Shown here one piece after another: positions 17,571 through 28,750 of a DNA stretch of 64,000 nucleotides (position 1 is the first letter of the stretch; the number at the start of each line of letters is the position of its first letter). The stretch is taken from assembly GCF_010894405.1 (NCBI RefSeq), contig NZ_JAAIYA010000014.1, forward strand, positions 1-64,000, written 5' to 3'. This DNA is from Pyxidicoccus caerfyrddinensis (GTDB lineage: Bacteria > Myxococcota > Myxococcia > Myxococcales > Myxococcaceae). Below the pieces are notes generated by a model, which saw only the letters and a list, made by a program, of their open reading frames with translations, was not told the origin of the DNA and ran no database searches. The position numbers and the translations under genes were made by a program.

Positions 17571-18209
17571 TCACCCGCTCCGGGGCGTGCCGCACTCCGG
17601 GCAGAACTTCGCGCGCTCGGGAATCTCCTGGCCGCACTTGCCGCAGCCCACCTTCTGCACCGCCAGCGGCTTGCCGCACTCGCCGCAGAACTTCCCGCCG
17701 TCCACCTTCGCGCTGCAGTGCGGGCAGGCCGCCACGCGCGTCGCTGTCACGTCGAGCGACGCCACCTGGTCCACCTTGCGCACCTTCTCGCGCGCCTGCT
17801 CCACCGCCACGTGCGCCTGGATGGAGGCCGCCTCCTCCGCGAGGTCCGGCGCACACGCCTCACACAGGCTGCGCGAGTCGTTCCAGCACGACTTCGGGCA
17901 CACCCACTTCCCGCACCGCGTGCAGTTCTTGAAGTGCTTGCGCCCTTCCTCCACCGCCTCCGCGTAGGCCTCGTCCCAGCCCTGGCCGCGCAGCGCGTCC
18001 TTCAGGTGTGTGCCCGCGTGCGCCGCCCGGCCAATCGTCCCGCCGAAGAACGAGCCCGCCGCGCGGAGAATCCCCGTGGCCACGCCCACCTTGCTCGCGA
18101 TGAACGGCGACATGTGCCCGTTGCCGCACTTGTCGCAGAAGAACTCGAACTGGAAGCCGTAGTCGTTCGAGCGGTCCGTGTAGTTCCGGGTGAACTGAAT
18201 CATCGACAT
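17571..18209 (-). CDS. Zinc-ribbon protein
   Basis: 212 residues from ATG 18209 (a second ATG two codons later is possible). Three metal-binding regions are visible: an N-terminal FFCDKCGNGH, a central CTRCGKWVCPKSCW...LCEACA and a C-terminal double ribbon CPHCSAKVDGGKFCGECG with CGKCGQEIPERAKFCPECG. Between them is a Gly/Ala-rich amphipathic stretch (~38-75). Double zinc ribbons of the DZANK kind mediate protein or nucleic-acid contacts. No enzyme domain is present. Role unknown. Confidence 0.75.
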   Translation of the reverse strand: MSMIQFTRNYTDRSNDYGFQFEFFCDKCGNGHMSPFIASKVGVATGILRAAGSFFGGTIGRAAHAGTHLKDALRGQGWDEAYAEAVEEGRKHFKNCTRCGKWVCPKSCWNDSRSLCEACAPDLAEEAASIQAHVAVEQAREKVRKVDQVASLDVTATRVAACPHCSAKVDGGKFCGECGKPLAVQKVGCGKCGQEIPERAKFCPECGTPRSG

Positions 18210-18254
18210 GCCGCGTGTGCCCCCTGGCAACTCATGCGGCACGCTAACACGGAC

Positions 18255-18285
18255 GCGGCGCGCCCCTCACCGAGGGACGCGCCGC
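18255..18285 (-). terminator. Hairpin terminator after glgX
   Basis: A 14-base arm (18255-18268) pairs with 18272-18285 with one mismatch and a three-base loop, just past the minus-strand stop at 18297. A T tract is lacking. Confidence 0.5.
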
Positions 18286-18296
18286 CGTATCTCCGC

Positions 18297-20420
<2,124 letters not shown>

Positions 20421-20489
20421 ACGGGCTCTCGATTCCTCTGAAGGAAATTGCCCGCTGAATGTGGGAGTGCCCCTCCGGGCCGGCAACCG

Positions 20490-21761
20490 TCAGGCGGCGG
20501 CAGCGTGGTCCAGTGAGCGCCAGGTCCCCAACGCCCAGTCCTGCTCCTCCGGGTCGTCGAAGCTCACCACGCAGAGGGCCCGCCGCCTGCCGGAGCTGCA
20601 CACGGCGGTCAGCCGGCACTCGCCCGGCTCCATGTGCAGGGAGGCCCGGCCACTCACCCGCTCGCCGCGGTGCTCCAGCTCCAACGCCCGGCGCTCGGCG
20701 CTGGTGGGGGCCAGGCTCTCCTCGGCGCCATCCTCCAGCGGCATGAAGCGCACGCTGCGGCGGTGGTCCCTCGCCACCCACGTGCCGTCCTGCAGGTGCG
20801 CCTCCGCGAGCGAGCCGGGGATGCGAATCTCCCAGCCCTCCGGCAGCGCCACCTGCACCGCGCCGCGCCGGTAGCCCATGGGCAGGCCTCCCGTCACACC
20901 GGCCGCGCGGCGACGGACCTCCTCGGCCAGGGTGCCGCCGATGCCCAGATAGCCGAGCACCTCCTGCCACTCGCGCCAGGGGTAGGGCAGGGACGGGTCC
21001 TCGCGCCAGGCCGACTCCAGCAGGCGGGCCACGTCGCGGAAGAGGGCGCGCTCCTCGTCGAGCAGCGGCGGGCGCCACACCACGTCCGTCCACATGCGGC
21101 ACAGGGCGCGGCTCAGACGCGTGCGCGCGTGCAGGCCCGGCTTCCACCAGGGGAACACGTCCATGCCGCGGCGCGGGTCCTCGTAGACGTTGCGCAGCCA
21201 ACGCTCGTCGCGGGGCCCCAGCGGCGTGAGCAGCGCGCCGGGGTGCTCGAAGGTGTGGCCGAAGCGCATGGACAGTCCGAAGCCGGACTCTCCCTGGCGG
21301 CGCATGCGCAGCACCTGGGCCACGGACTCCTGGAGCGAGGCCAGCATGTAGACCTCCACCGGGCCCTCGTCGCCCGTGTGGAAGTAGCCCGTCGGGTCGC
21401 CCACGCCGGCCGCCTCGTCCGGGTCCGCCCAGGTGAGGCCGAGCTCCTGGCCAAGGCGCTTCACCATGTCGCAGAGGAAGATGTGGTAGCCGGGGCCCCC
21501 CGCGGACGTCTCGGCGGAAATCACCACCCGGGCGCCGCTGGCCGCGAGGACGGACACCTCACCGGCGGCCGGGTGCAGGCGCAGCCGGAGCAGGGGTGCG
21601 CCCTGGGGGCCGGTGCCCATGCGGACGCTCTCCAGCAGCTCCTCCGCGTGCTCATGGAACCAGGCGAGGGCCCGCCGCAGCCAGGGCTGGCCTGCCTCGG
21701 GGGGCGAGAAGGGGTTCCCGTCCACGTCGCGTCGGCCGGCCAGCAGCAGCTTCACACTCAT
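20490..21761 (-). CDS. Hypothetical protein, two-part architecture
   Basis: 423 residues from ATG 21761 (GGTGGGG lies just upstream). No signal peptide. Residues 1-260 hold strand/helix stretches such as LRLRLHPAAGEVSVLAASGARVVISAE, FGLSMRFGHTFEHPGALLTPLGP and DPRRGMDVFPWWKPGLHART; residues ~285-423 form a beta-rich second part (GAVQVALPEGWEIRIPGSLAEAHLQDGTWVARDHRRSVRFM). I do not recognise a family. It lies 69 bases upstream of glgX in the same direction, so a link to glycogen use is possible but not supported by any motif. Confidence 0.6.
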   Translation of the reverse strand: MSVKLLLAGRRDVDGNPFSPPEAGQPWLRRALAWFHEHAEELLESVRMGTGPQGAPLLRLRLHPAAGEVSVLAASGARVVISAETSAGGPGYHIFLCDMVKRLGQELGLTWADPDEAAGVGDPTGYFHTGDEGPVEVYMLASLQESVAQVLRMRRQGESGFGLSMRFGHTFEHPGALLTPLGPRDERWLRNVYEDPRRGMDVFPWWKPGLHARTRLSRALCRMWTDVVWRPPLLDEERALFRDVARLLESAWREDPSLPYPWREWQEVLGYLGIGGTLAEEVRRRAAGVTGGLPMGYRRGAVQVALPEGWEIRIPGSLAEAHLQDGTWVARDHRRSVRFMPLEDGAEESLAPTSAERRALELEHRGERVSGRASLHMEPGECRLTAVCSSGRRRALCVVSFDDPEEQDWALGTWRSLDHAAAA

Positions 21762-22018
21762 TTGCCCCACCCGAGTTCAAGCTTCGGTTCCCTCTTTCCG
21801 AATAGCGTGTCTTGCCTCGAAGGTGCCACCGACGCGCAGTGCCTGCTCGCCCGTCCTCCACGTCGCCCGGAGTTGCGGGCGGGGCGGCGAGCGCACGGTG
21901 GGTTGTCTGTCCTTCGTGAACAAACAAGTCCAACTGTGTTGCAGCCGTGCAAGCAGGCGCTCGGATGGCGGGTGACCATGGACCGGAGGGCACACAGCTT
22001 GGTGGGCAGGAGGCTGCC

Positions 22019-22231
22019 ATGAGCAAGAAGGACGTCCTGCACATTCCACCGGAAGCCCTGCCCACCGCGCCCGACCGCATCGCCAGCACGGAGGAGGAGC
22101 ACCCGCACCGCGGTCCACCGTTACTGCAACCGGATGGCGGTCCCGGCAACAACCCCGGCTCCGGCGGCAACCCACGCATCATCGAGCCCGTGGGAACGCC
22201 CCGCCCGTATCCCGGCACCAGCGTGCAGTGA
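22019..22231 (+). CDS. Small hydrophilic Pro/Gly-rich protein
   Basis: 70 residues from ATG 22019 with a clear AGGAGG ribosome site. The chain is charged at the start (MSKKDVLHIPPEALPTAPD) and then Pro/Gly/Asn-rich and probably disordered (GGPGNNPGSGGNPRIIEPVG). There is no signal peptide or motif. It is followed by a terminator hairpin shared with the convergent malic-enzyme gene, which supports it being a transcribed unit. Confidence 0.5.
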   Translation: MSKKDVLHIPPEALPTAPDRIASTEEEHPHRGPPLLQPDGGPGNNPGSGGNPRIIEPVGTPRPYPGTSVQ

Positions 22232-22256
22232 GCGCGCGGTAGCGCACGTGTGAGGG

Positions 22257-22299
22257 CCGCTCCCCAACCCGTTCGCATGAGGACGCGGGTGGGGAGCGG
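22257..22299. terminator. Bidirectional hairpin terminator
   Basis: Left arm 22257-22271 pairs with right arm 22286-22299 (14 pairs with a single bulged A), loop of 14 bases, located between convergent genes ending at 22231 and 22318. Confidence 0.65.
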
Positions 22300-22317
22300 A
22301 GCAGTTTCCATCGTGCT

Positions 22318-24027
22318 TCAGCGCGCCTTGCGGATGGGCAGGAACACCGGCTTCCACATCCGCTGCTCCAGGTGTGCCTCCAGGTCCTCCGGGAGCTGCT
22401 CGCCGCAGACGCCTTCCTTCACCGCCTGGCGGATGACGGCAATCGCCACCTGCTTGCTCGCGGTGTGGATGCGGTCCATGCGCGGGTAGAGGCCGCCCTG
22501 CGCCAGCCGCTGCGCGTCCACGAACTCACCGAGCGCGAGCGCCGCCGCGGTGAGCATGCCATCCGTCACCCGCTTCGCGCGGCACGTGAGCACGCCCAGC
22601 CCCAGGCCCGGGAAGATGAACGCGTTGTTGCCCTGGCCCACCGGGTACAGCGCGCCGTTGAACTCCACGTCGTCGAAGGGACTGCCCGTGGCCACGAGCG
22701 CCCTGCCGTCCGTCCACCGGTACACGTCCGAAGGAATCGCCTCGCTGTTGGCCGTGGGGTTCGACAGCGCGAAGACCACCGGGTACGGCGTGTTCCGGGC
22801 CACCTCGCGCACCACTTCCTCGCCGAAGGCGCCGCGCTGGCCGGACAGCCCGAGCAGCACCGTCACCTTCGCCTCGCGCACCGTCTCCAGCAGCGAGGGA
22901 ATGGCGCCCTGCACCTTCCAGCCCGCCACGCGCGAAGGCTCCTGGGCCAGCTCGCGCTTGTAGGGCTCCAGTCCCTTGCGGTCCTTGAGGATGAGCCCCT
23001 TGGAGTCGATGAGGAAGATGCGCTCGCGCGCGGCCTGTGCGCTCAGCCCCTGCAACTGGAGCCCGCGCACAATCTGCCGTGCGACACCTACGCCGCCCGC
23101 GCCCGCGCCGTGGATGACGAAGGTCTGCTGCGTCAGCGGCTGCTGGCTGCGCCGTGACGCCGCGAGCAGGCCCGCGAGCACCACCGCGCCCGTGCCCTGG
23201 ATGTCGTCGTTGAGCGAAGGCAGCACGTCCTGGTAGCGCTCGAGCACGTCGAAGGCCTTCTGCTTGCTGAAGTCCTCCCACTGCAACAGCACGCGCGGGA
23301 AGCGGCGCTGGAGCGCGGTGACGAAGCGGTGGATGAAGTCGTCGTAGGCCTGGCCCTCCAGGCGCTTCATCCGCACGCCGAGGTACAGCGGGTCGTCGAG
23401 CAAATCTTGCCGGTTGGTGCCCACGTCCAGCTCCACGGGCAGCGTCACGGCGGGGTCGATGCCCGCGGCCGCCGTGTACAGCGACAGCTTGCCGATGCAG
23501 ATGGCCAGCCCGCCGAAGCCCTGGTCGCCGATGCCGAGGATGCCCTCGTTGTCCGTGGCGACGATGAGCTGCACGTCGGGGAAGGGCGTCTCCTCCAGCA
23601 GCGAGTCGATGCGGTCGATGTTCTCCGGGTTGACGACGAGCCCGCGCGGGAAGCGGTAGATGCGGCTGAACTGCTCCACCGCCTGCGCCACCGTGGGCGT
23701 GTAGATGATGGGCATCATCTCCTGGATGTGCGTGTCCAGCAGCGCGTAGAAGAGCACCTCGCTGCGGTCCTGCAGCGCGCGCAGGAAGACGTGCTTCTCC
23801 AGGTCCGTCTTGAAGGACTTGAAGTTGGCGTAGGCGCGCGTCACCTGCTCCTCCAGCGAGGAGACGTGCGTGGGCAGCAGGCCCAGCAGGCCGAAGGCCT
23901 CGCGCTCCTCCCGCGTGAAGGACGTGCCCTTGTTGAGCAGCGGGAGCCGGGTGAGCAGCAGTCCCGGCAGGGACGTCTCCAGGTAGGGGCGGCCGTCGGC
24001 GTCGTACTTCTTCTCGTATTGTTTCAT
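22318..24027 (-). CDS. maeA: NAD-dependent malic enzyme
   Basis: 569 residues from ATG 24027. The malic N-terminal domain contains the family signature region (PIIYTPTVAQAVEQFSRIYR and IVATDNEGILGIGDQGFGGLAI), and the NAD-binding domain has the Rossmann-type FVIHGAGAGGVGVARQIVRG and the FALSNPTANSEA loop. The size and motifs fit the large (about 565-residue) eukaryotic/MaeA-like class. It converts malate to pyruvate plus CO2 with reduction of NAD(P). The nucleotide preference is inferred from class, not proven. Neighbours are unrelated. Confidence 0.92.
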   Translation of the reverse strand: MKQYEKKYDADGRPYLETSLPGLLLTRLPLLNKGTSFTREEREAFGLLGLLPTHVSSLEEQVTRAYANFKSFKTDLEKHVFLRALQDRSEVLFYALLDTHIQEMMPIIYTPTVAQAVEQFSRIYRFPRGLVVNPENIDRIDSLLEETPFPDVQLIVATDNEGILGIGDQGFGGLAICIGKLSLYTAAAGIDPAVTLPVELDVGTNRQDLLDDPLYLGVRMKRLEGQAYDDFIHRFVTALQRRFPRVLLQWEDFSKQKAFDVLERYQDVLPSLNDDIQGTGAVVLAGLLAASRRSQQPLTQQTFVIHGAGAGGVGVARQIVRGLQLQGLSAQAARERIFLIDSKGLILKDRKGLEPYKRELAQEPSRVAGWKVQGAIPSLLETVREAKVTVLLGLSGQRGAFGEEVVREVARNTPYPVVFALSNPTANSEAIPSDVYRWTDGRALVATGSPFDDVEFNGALYPVGQGNNAFIFPGLGLGVLTCRAKRVTDGMLTAAALALGEFVDAQRLAQGGLYPRMDRIHTASKQVAIAVIRQAVKEGVCGEQLPEDLEAHLEQRMWKPVFLPIRKAR

Positions 24028-24097
24028 GGCGGAAGCGTTCCCTCTTCGCGGTGGCCACGCCAGCACGTCTTTTCAACCACCCCCTGGAAATGGCGAT

Positions 24098-24120
24098 GCC
24101 CGCGCAGGGCCTGCGCGGGC
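24098..24120 (-). terminator. Hairpin terminator after the Gly/Thr-rich lipoprotein
   Basis: GCCCGCGCAG (24098-24107) and CTGCGCGGGC (24111-24120) form a perfect ten-base-pair stem with a three-base loop, 34 bases past the minus-strand stop at 24154. Confidence 0.65.
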
Positions 24121-24153
24121 ACCGTCCACCCAGTCATGTGCGCCGGGCCGGGA

Positions 24154-24735
24154 CTACTTGGTGCGCGTACCGGACTCCGGCACAGTGGTGCTGTCGTTGG
24201 ACGTGTCCGTGGAGTTGCTGGTGTCCGGCGTCGTCATGTCGCCGCCCCTGTCACCCGTGCCGGCCGGGTCCAGCGTGGTGTCGTCGCTCGGCTCGGTGCT
24301 CACGTCGCTGCCGGAGCCGCCGGTGCCGGGGTCCAGGGTGGTGTCGGAGCCGGTGCCGCCCGTGCCCGGCTCGGTGGTGGTGCCGGCGCCGGTGGTGCCA
24401 GGGCCGGTGCCCGGGTCCACGCTGCCGGAGTTGATGTCGCTACCGGTGCCGGTGCCGCCTGTGCCCGGGTCCATGGTGCCGCCCGTCTCCGGGCTCATGC
24501 TCGGTTCATCCATGCCCGTGCCGCCCGTGCCCGGGTCGGTGGTGGTACCGGTACCGGTGCCGGTGGTGTCACCTCCCGGGGTGCCCGTGCTGGTGCCGCT
24601 GGTGTCACCGCCCGTGGTGGACGGCGCCGTCGGCTCTTCCTTGGTGGCGCCCGAGTCCGACTTGCAGCCGGTGCCCAGCGCGAGGATGCCGGCGGACAGA
24701 GAAGCGAGAACGAGCTTGGTCTTGAGGAACTTCAT
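24154..24735 (-). CDS. Gly/Thr/Pro-rich low-complexity lipoprotein (paralogue 1)
   Basis: 193 residues, GGGAGC ribosome site upstream. The signal MKFLKTKLVLASLSAGILAL ends in LGTGC, a lipobox-like site, so the mature protein starts with a Cys followed by KSDSGATK. Nearly all the rest is an irregular repeat of DPGTGGTG and related units, with TTDPGTGGTG, TGGTMDPGTGGTG and LDPGTGGSG occurring in tandem and a Thr/Asp-rich tail. The chain should be disordered and extended. A second gene of the same design lies 1 kb away (25720-26187). A surface spacer or adhesive role is conceivable; none is shown. Confidence 0.7.
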   Translation of the reverse strand: MKFLKTKLVLASLSAGILALGTGCKSDSGATKEEPTAPSTTGGDTSGTSTGTPGGDTTGTGTGTTTDPGTGGTGMDEPSMSPETGGTMDPGTGGTGTGSDINSGSVDPGTGPGTTGAGTTTEPGTGGTGSDTTLDPGTGGSGSDVSTEPSDDTTLDPAGTGDRGGDMTTPDTSNSTDTSNDSTTVPESGTRTK

Positions 24736-24894
24736 GTGGGTAGCTCCCAGTGAGTGTGAGGGGTTTGGCTGCTGCTGGTGGGGAACGTGAGCAGCCAGAT
24801 TCCGGTGTGCAGGGGCCGCTCTTCTGGCTGCCTGCTCTTCGGGGTGGCACTGGGAACAAGACCCGGGGGTGACTCCCCGGGTCGGTACTGTGTG

Positions 24895-25593
24895 TCAGTC
24901 AGCGGTGTTGGGGCCCTGCAGCCGGGGGCGGTCATCACCCCGGGTGCCCCGCGCGCGGCGGCGCAGGGACTCGCGCCAGCCGGGGGCCAGTAGCTCGCAG
25001 TCGGCCAGCGCGGCCGCGGCGTCGGGCGCATGGCCGTGCATGGCGTGGTTGGCGAAGGCGATGGTGAAGGAGGGGAAGGGGCGCTCGAGGAGCTCCAGCG
25101 CATCGCCCTCGCGCACGGGGCCTTCCTCCAGCACGCGGAAGTACCAGCCGGTGCGGCCCGTCTCCTGGATGAGCAGCGCCAGGTCCTTGCGCTCCCAGCG
25201 GCGCGCGGGCTTCCAGCACGGCTGGCGCGGCTGGGACACCTGCACGCGGGCGCCGCCCACGCGCAGCACGTCACCGATGCAGACGGCGTCCTCCGTGCCG
25301 CCGGAGAGGACCCAGTTCTCGCCGAAGGCGCCCGGGCCCACGTCGTCGCGCTCCAGGCGCTCGCGCCAGAAGGCGTAGTGCGAGGCGGGGTAGGCGAGCA
25401 CGGCCTTCTCGAAGCCGCCGTGGACCCGGAGGTCCGCCTGCCCGTCTCCAGCGAGGCCCGTGCGGGACAGCCACAGCGGCCCGGGCACCGGCTCCTTGAA
25501 GATGGCGCTCGTCCACGCCTGCGCCAGCGGCGACGCGGCTCCAGGCGTGCCCAGCTCGCGGGGCAGGCCCACTCGCAGCGAGAGGATGTTCAT
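24895..25593 (-). CDS. MOSC-domain protein (YiiM-like)
   Basis: 232 residues from ATG 25593. The pattern is that of the YiiM branch: GLAGDGQADLRVHGGFEKAV, then GAFGENWVLSGGTEDAVCIGD and VQVSQPRQPCWKPARRW with the conserved Cys expected to bind molybdenum cofactor sulfur, followed by GWYFRVLEEGPVREGDALELLERP. YiiM-type proteins detoxify N-hydroxylated base analogues using a molybdenum cofactor. It is flanked by two paralogous low-complexity lipoproteins with no obvious functional link. Confidence 0.88.
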   Translation of the reverse strand: MNILSLRVGLPRELGTPGAASPLAQAWTSAIFKEPVPGPLWLSRTGLAGDGQADLRVHGGFEKAVLAYPASHYAFWRERLERDDVGPGAFGENWVLSGGTEDAVCIGDVLRVGGARVQVSQPRQPCWKPARRWERKDLALLIQETGRTGWYFRVLEEGPVREGDALELLERPFPSFTIAFANHAMHGHAPDAAAALADCELLAPGWRESLRRRARGTRGDDRPRLQGPNTAD

Positions 25594-25670
25594 GGCTCCC
25601 GGGACAAAGCAGGCGCGAAGCCGGGTGTCCAGCGGGGCCGGGCCTGCCTCCAGCGGGAGTGCACGCAAGA

Positions 25671-25699
25671 CCGCCGGGCGCATGGAGCGCGCCCGGCGG
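25671..25699 (-). terminator. Hairpin terminator after the second Gly/Thr-rich lipoprotein
   Basis: CCGCCGGGCGC (25671-25681) pairs perfectly with GCGCCCGGCGG (25689-25699), loop of seven bases, 20 bases past the minus-strand stop at 25720. Confidence 0.7.
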
Positions 25700-25719
25700 C
25701 CGCGTGTTTCAACCGTCGC

Positions 25720-26187
25720 CTAGAACCCGGTGCCGGCGTCGATGACGGAGCCACCGGTGGGCGGCTGGAACGTGCTGGACGAGTCGCTGGGATTCGGATT
25801 CAGCCCGGGCGTCGTGCCGGTGCCGGTGCCGGAGCCGCCCATGCCCACGCCCGCGTCCGTGCCGGTCACCGACGGGGTGCCGCCGGTGCCCGAGCCGCCC
25901 ATCCCCGTCCCCGTCGTCCCGGGAGCCGTGGTGGGGGTGCCCGGCGGCGTGTACACGGGCGACGTGCCCGTCGTGGTGCTCCCCGTCGACGTACCCGTTG
26001 CGCCCGGAGCCGTCGTGTCCGGCGTCTGGGTGCCCGTGGCGGTGCCCGTGCTGGTGCCCGTGCCCGTGCTCGGCGTCGCCTGCGCCAGCGTCACCGGCGC
26101 CTCCGTCGCGCTGCATGCCGTCCCCAGCGCCAGGGTGCCCGCCAGCGCGCCTGCCCACATCCAACCCCGCTTCGTGTGCTTCACCAT
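25720..26187 (-). CDS. Gly/Thr/Pro-rich low-complexity lipoprotein (paralogue 2)
   Basis: 155 residues with GGGAGG six bases upstream. MVKHTKRGWMWAGALAGTLA... ends in LGTAC, a lipobox, so it is probably lipid-anchored. The mature chain is built of short Gly/Thr/Pro repeats (GTGTSTGTATGTQTP, TTGTGMGGSGTGGTP, GVGMGGSGTGTGTTP) like those of the gene at 24154-24735. The shared design and 1-kb spacing imply duplication. Its own terminator hairpin follows. Function unknown. Confidence 0.65.
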   Translation of the reverse strand: MVKHTKRGWMWAGALAGTLALGTACSATEAPVTLAQATPSTGTGTSTGTATGTQTPDTTAPGATGTSTGSTTTGTSPVYTPPGTPTTAPGTTGTGMGGSGTGGTPSVTGTDAGVGMGGSGTGTGTTPGLNPNPSDSSSTFQPPTGGSVIDAGTGF

Positions 26188-26224
26188 TGCTGCCTCCCTT
26201 CGTGGGTGTGCGTCCTTCAGCGTT

Positions 26225-28750
26225 TCAGCTCGTGTGCGTGGCGGGCTTCGAGCCCGGAGTCCCCGCCACCGTCGTCTCGTTCTCGTTCACCCGGCACGCC
26301 CGGCGGCGCCGCTGTCGGCGCTCGGAGAGCACGAGCAGCAGGGCCGGGAAGGCCACCAGCATGATGAGCAGGTTGCTGGCGAAGCCCAGGTTGGCCACCG
26401 CGCCAATGGAGTTGAGGCCTGGGTGGTCCGCGAGGAAGAGCGCGCCGAAGCCCATGGCGCTCGTCAGCAGGCCCCCGCAGATGGCCCGTCCCGTCTCCGA
26501 GTAGACAGCCACGAAGTCGCTGCCTGGCGACGACAGGCGCGTGAGCAGGTGCACGCCCGCGTCCACCGTGGTGCCGATGAGCACCGGCACGATGAGAATG
26601 TTGAGGTAGTTGAACTTCGCGCCCATCAGCGGCATCAGCCCCACCAGCGCCAGCAGCGACACCACCGTGGGCGCCAGGCACAACAGCGCCATGCGCAGCC
26701 CGCCCAGCGTGGCCCACATGGCCAGCAGCACCGCCAGCGTCGCGCCGCCGAGGATGAGCGGCCCCTCGTGCGTCACCATGTCCAGGATGTCCGCCATTAC
26801 CATCGCTTCACCCGCGATGGGGCTGCGCTGGACGCCCTCGGGGTCCACGCCGCGCACCTCGCGCGCCATCGCGCGGACGGCCTTCCCGTCCGACAGGCTC
26901 ACCGACGGGTACACCATGACGAAGCCGCCCGTGCCGCCCTGCCGGCTCTGGAACTGCTGGCGCACGCTGGCCGGCAAGTCGTTCCGCGTGAAGGGCTGTG
27001 CCCTGGCCTCGCGGCGCAGCGACGCCAGTTGCTCGCGCTGCTGCGGCGACAGGCGCTCCTCCGGGACGTCCTCCAGCTGCTTCGACAGGCGCTGGAGCAC
27101 GGCCTGCTTCGCCTGCTGGTCCGCGGGGACGAGCGACGACAGCGAGGCCACGAAGTCGATGGTGGAGTCCTTGCCGTGCGCGCGCTGCGTCTCCTGGAGC
27201 GCGTGCACCATGGCCTGCTCCTGCTCCGGCGTGTCGGTGAGCACCACCACCGGCGTCTGCGAGTAGCCGATGATGCGGTTGACCTCGCGGTCCAGGACGA
27301 AGGACGGCAGGCCCTGGTCCTCCAGCGAGCGGAAGTCGTAGTCGAAGCGCACCCTGGGCACCTGCGTCAGCAGCCCCGCGAGCAGCACGGCCGACACGGC
27401 GGTGATGAGCATGCGGTGCCGCACCAGCACGCGGCCCATGGGCGAGTGGCGGGGCGAGGCCGCCGCGAGCCGGGGTCGCCACCTCCAGCGTGCGGTCAGT
27501 CCCAGCAGCGCGGGCAGCACCAGCACGTACGCGGCGACGAGCACCAGCATGCCCACGCCGGCAATGACGCCGAACTCACGGAACGCGCGGAAGCGCGAGG
27601 TGCCCAGCACGAAGAAGGTGAGCGCCGCCACCAGCGCGGACACCAGCGCCGCGCCGCCCGTGTGGGTGAAGGACTCGCGCGTGGCCTGCTCGGAGGACTC
27701 GCCGTCGCCGCGCAGGTGCAGGTAGCGCCCCAGCAGGTGGATGCCGTGCTCGATGCCCAGGCCGCCCAGAATCGCGCCGAGGAAGCCCGTGAGCAGATTC
27801 ACCTGCCCGTACACCGCCCCCACCAGCCCGTACGTCCACGCCAGGCCCGCGCCCACAGGCGTCAGCACCAGCCCCACCGCGAGCGCGCTGCGGAAGTGGA
27901 AGAGGAGGTAGAGGAGCATCAGCGCCAGCGCCACCGCCGATGACACCGCGATGTCGCGCGAAATCTGCGCCTGCTGGTCCAGCTTCTTCTGGAAGGTGCC
28001 GGTGAGGTTGACGCGGAAGTCGGGGCCGTACTTCGACAGGTCCTGCGCGTCGAGCAGCCCGCGCACCTCGCCGATGATGCGGCGCGAGTACCCCAGGTCC
28101 GCGGAGGTGGTGTCCGGCTTGGCCAGCAGCACCACGCGGCGCGCGTCCGGGTCCAGGTAGTAGTCGCCCTCGTTGTTGGACAGCCGCTGCCCCGCGCTGC
28201 CGCCGTACTTCTTCTCCAGGTCGGAGAAGTCCAGCGACGGCGGCCCCTCGTCCAGCAGGTCCACGTAGAGGGGGTTGGCGCGCTGCTTCTCCCACTGGAT
28301 GCGCGCCTCCAGCCGGCGGGAGACCTCCTTCAAGTCGTCCTCGGACAGGAAGTAGAGCGCCCTGTCGCGGAAGAAGGCGCTGGGCCGCTTTGCCTCCACG
28401 AAGCGGATGCCGGGCAGCGCCTCCAGCTTCGGCGACAGGTCGTTCGCGAAGCGCTCGAGGGACTCGGCGTTGCCACCTTCGCCCACCACCGCCACCCAGC
28501 CGAGCGCGCCGAAGCGCTGCTCCAGCGCGTGCAGGTCCTGCACGCTCTCGAACGAGTTCGGCAGCAGGTCCACCAGGTTGGCGTTGAGGCGCAGGTTCCG
28601 GGCGAAGAAGCCCCCCGCCGCGGCCAGCACCACCGCCAGCAGCAGGGCCAGCGCGGGACGCCGGTGGTTGTAGGCGGCCACGGCACCGACGGTGCGCTCT
28701 ACACGCACCATCCACCTGCGCTCGCCCTGCGAAGTCGAGTCCGGTTCCAT
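26225..28750 (-). CDS. RND-superfamily (MMPL / HpnN-like) membrane transporter
   Basis: 841 residues from ATG 28750, chosen because the 64 codons upstream read as non-coding and because the paralogue at 29151 starts at the same place. One N-terminal membrane helix (ALALLLAVVLAAAGGFFA) is followed by a ~200-residue periplasmic domain beginning NLVDLLPNSFESVQDLHALE, then five helices, a second helix-flanked periplasmic domain (with RFDYDFRSLEDQGLPSF) and five more helices, the standard 2 x 6 RND layout. Signature stretches include GIEHGIHLLGRYLHLR and LIGTTVDAGVHLLTRL. The family includes hopanoid and lipid transporters; the cargo here is unknown. It is divergent from the close paralogue at 29151-31625. 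Confidence 0.85.
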   Translation of the reverse strand: MEPDSTSQGERRWMVRVERTVGAVAAYNHRRPALALLLAVVLAAAGGFFARNLRLNANLVDLLPNSFESVQDLHALEQRFGALGWVAVVGEGGNAESLERFANDLSPKLEALPGIRFVEAKRPSAFFRDRALYFLSEDDLKEVSRRLEARIQWEKQRANPLYVDLLDEGPPSLDFSDLEKKYGGSAGQRLSNNEGDYYLDPDARRVVLLAKPDTTSADLGYSRRIIGEVRGLLDAQDLSKYGPDFRVNLTGTFQKKLDQQAQISRDIAVSSAVALALMLLYLLFHFRSALAVGLVLTPVGAGLAWTYGLVGAVYGQVNLLTGFLGAILGGLGIEHGIHLLGRYLHLRGDGESSEQATRESFTHTGGAALVSALVAALTFFVLGTSRFRAFREFGVIAGVGMLVLVAAYVLVLPALLGLTARWRWRPRLAAASPRHSPMGRVLVRHRMLITAVSAVLLAGLLTQVPRVRFDYDFRSLEDQGLPSFVLDREVNRIIGYSQTPVVVLTDTPEQEQAMVHALQETQRAHGKDSTIDFVASLSSLVPADQQAKQAVLQRLSKQLEDVPEERLSPQQREQLASLRREARAQPFTRNDLPASVRQQFQSRQGGTGGFVMVYPSVSLSDGKAVRAMAREVRGVDPEGVQRSPIAGEAMVMADILDMVTHEGPLILGGATLAVLLAMWATLGGLRMALLCLAPTVVSLLALVGLMPLMGAKFNYLNILIVPVLIGTTVDAGVHLLTRLSSPGSDFVAVYSETGRAICGGLLTSAMGFGALFLADHPGLNSIGAVANLGFASNLLIMLVAFPALLLVLSERRQRRRRACRVNENETTVAGTPGSKPATHTS

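Noticed and set aside
24154-26187. Possible mobile element because of repeated sequence
   Set aside because: Repetition is within coding sequence of two lipoproteins; no transposase, terminal inverted repeats or target duplications are visible.
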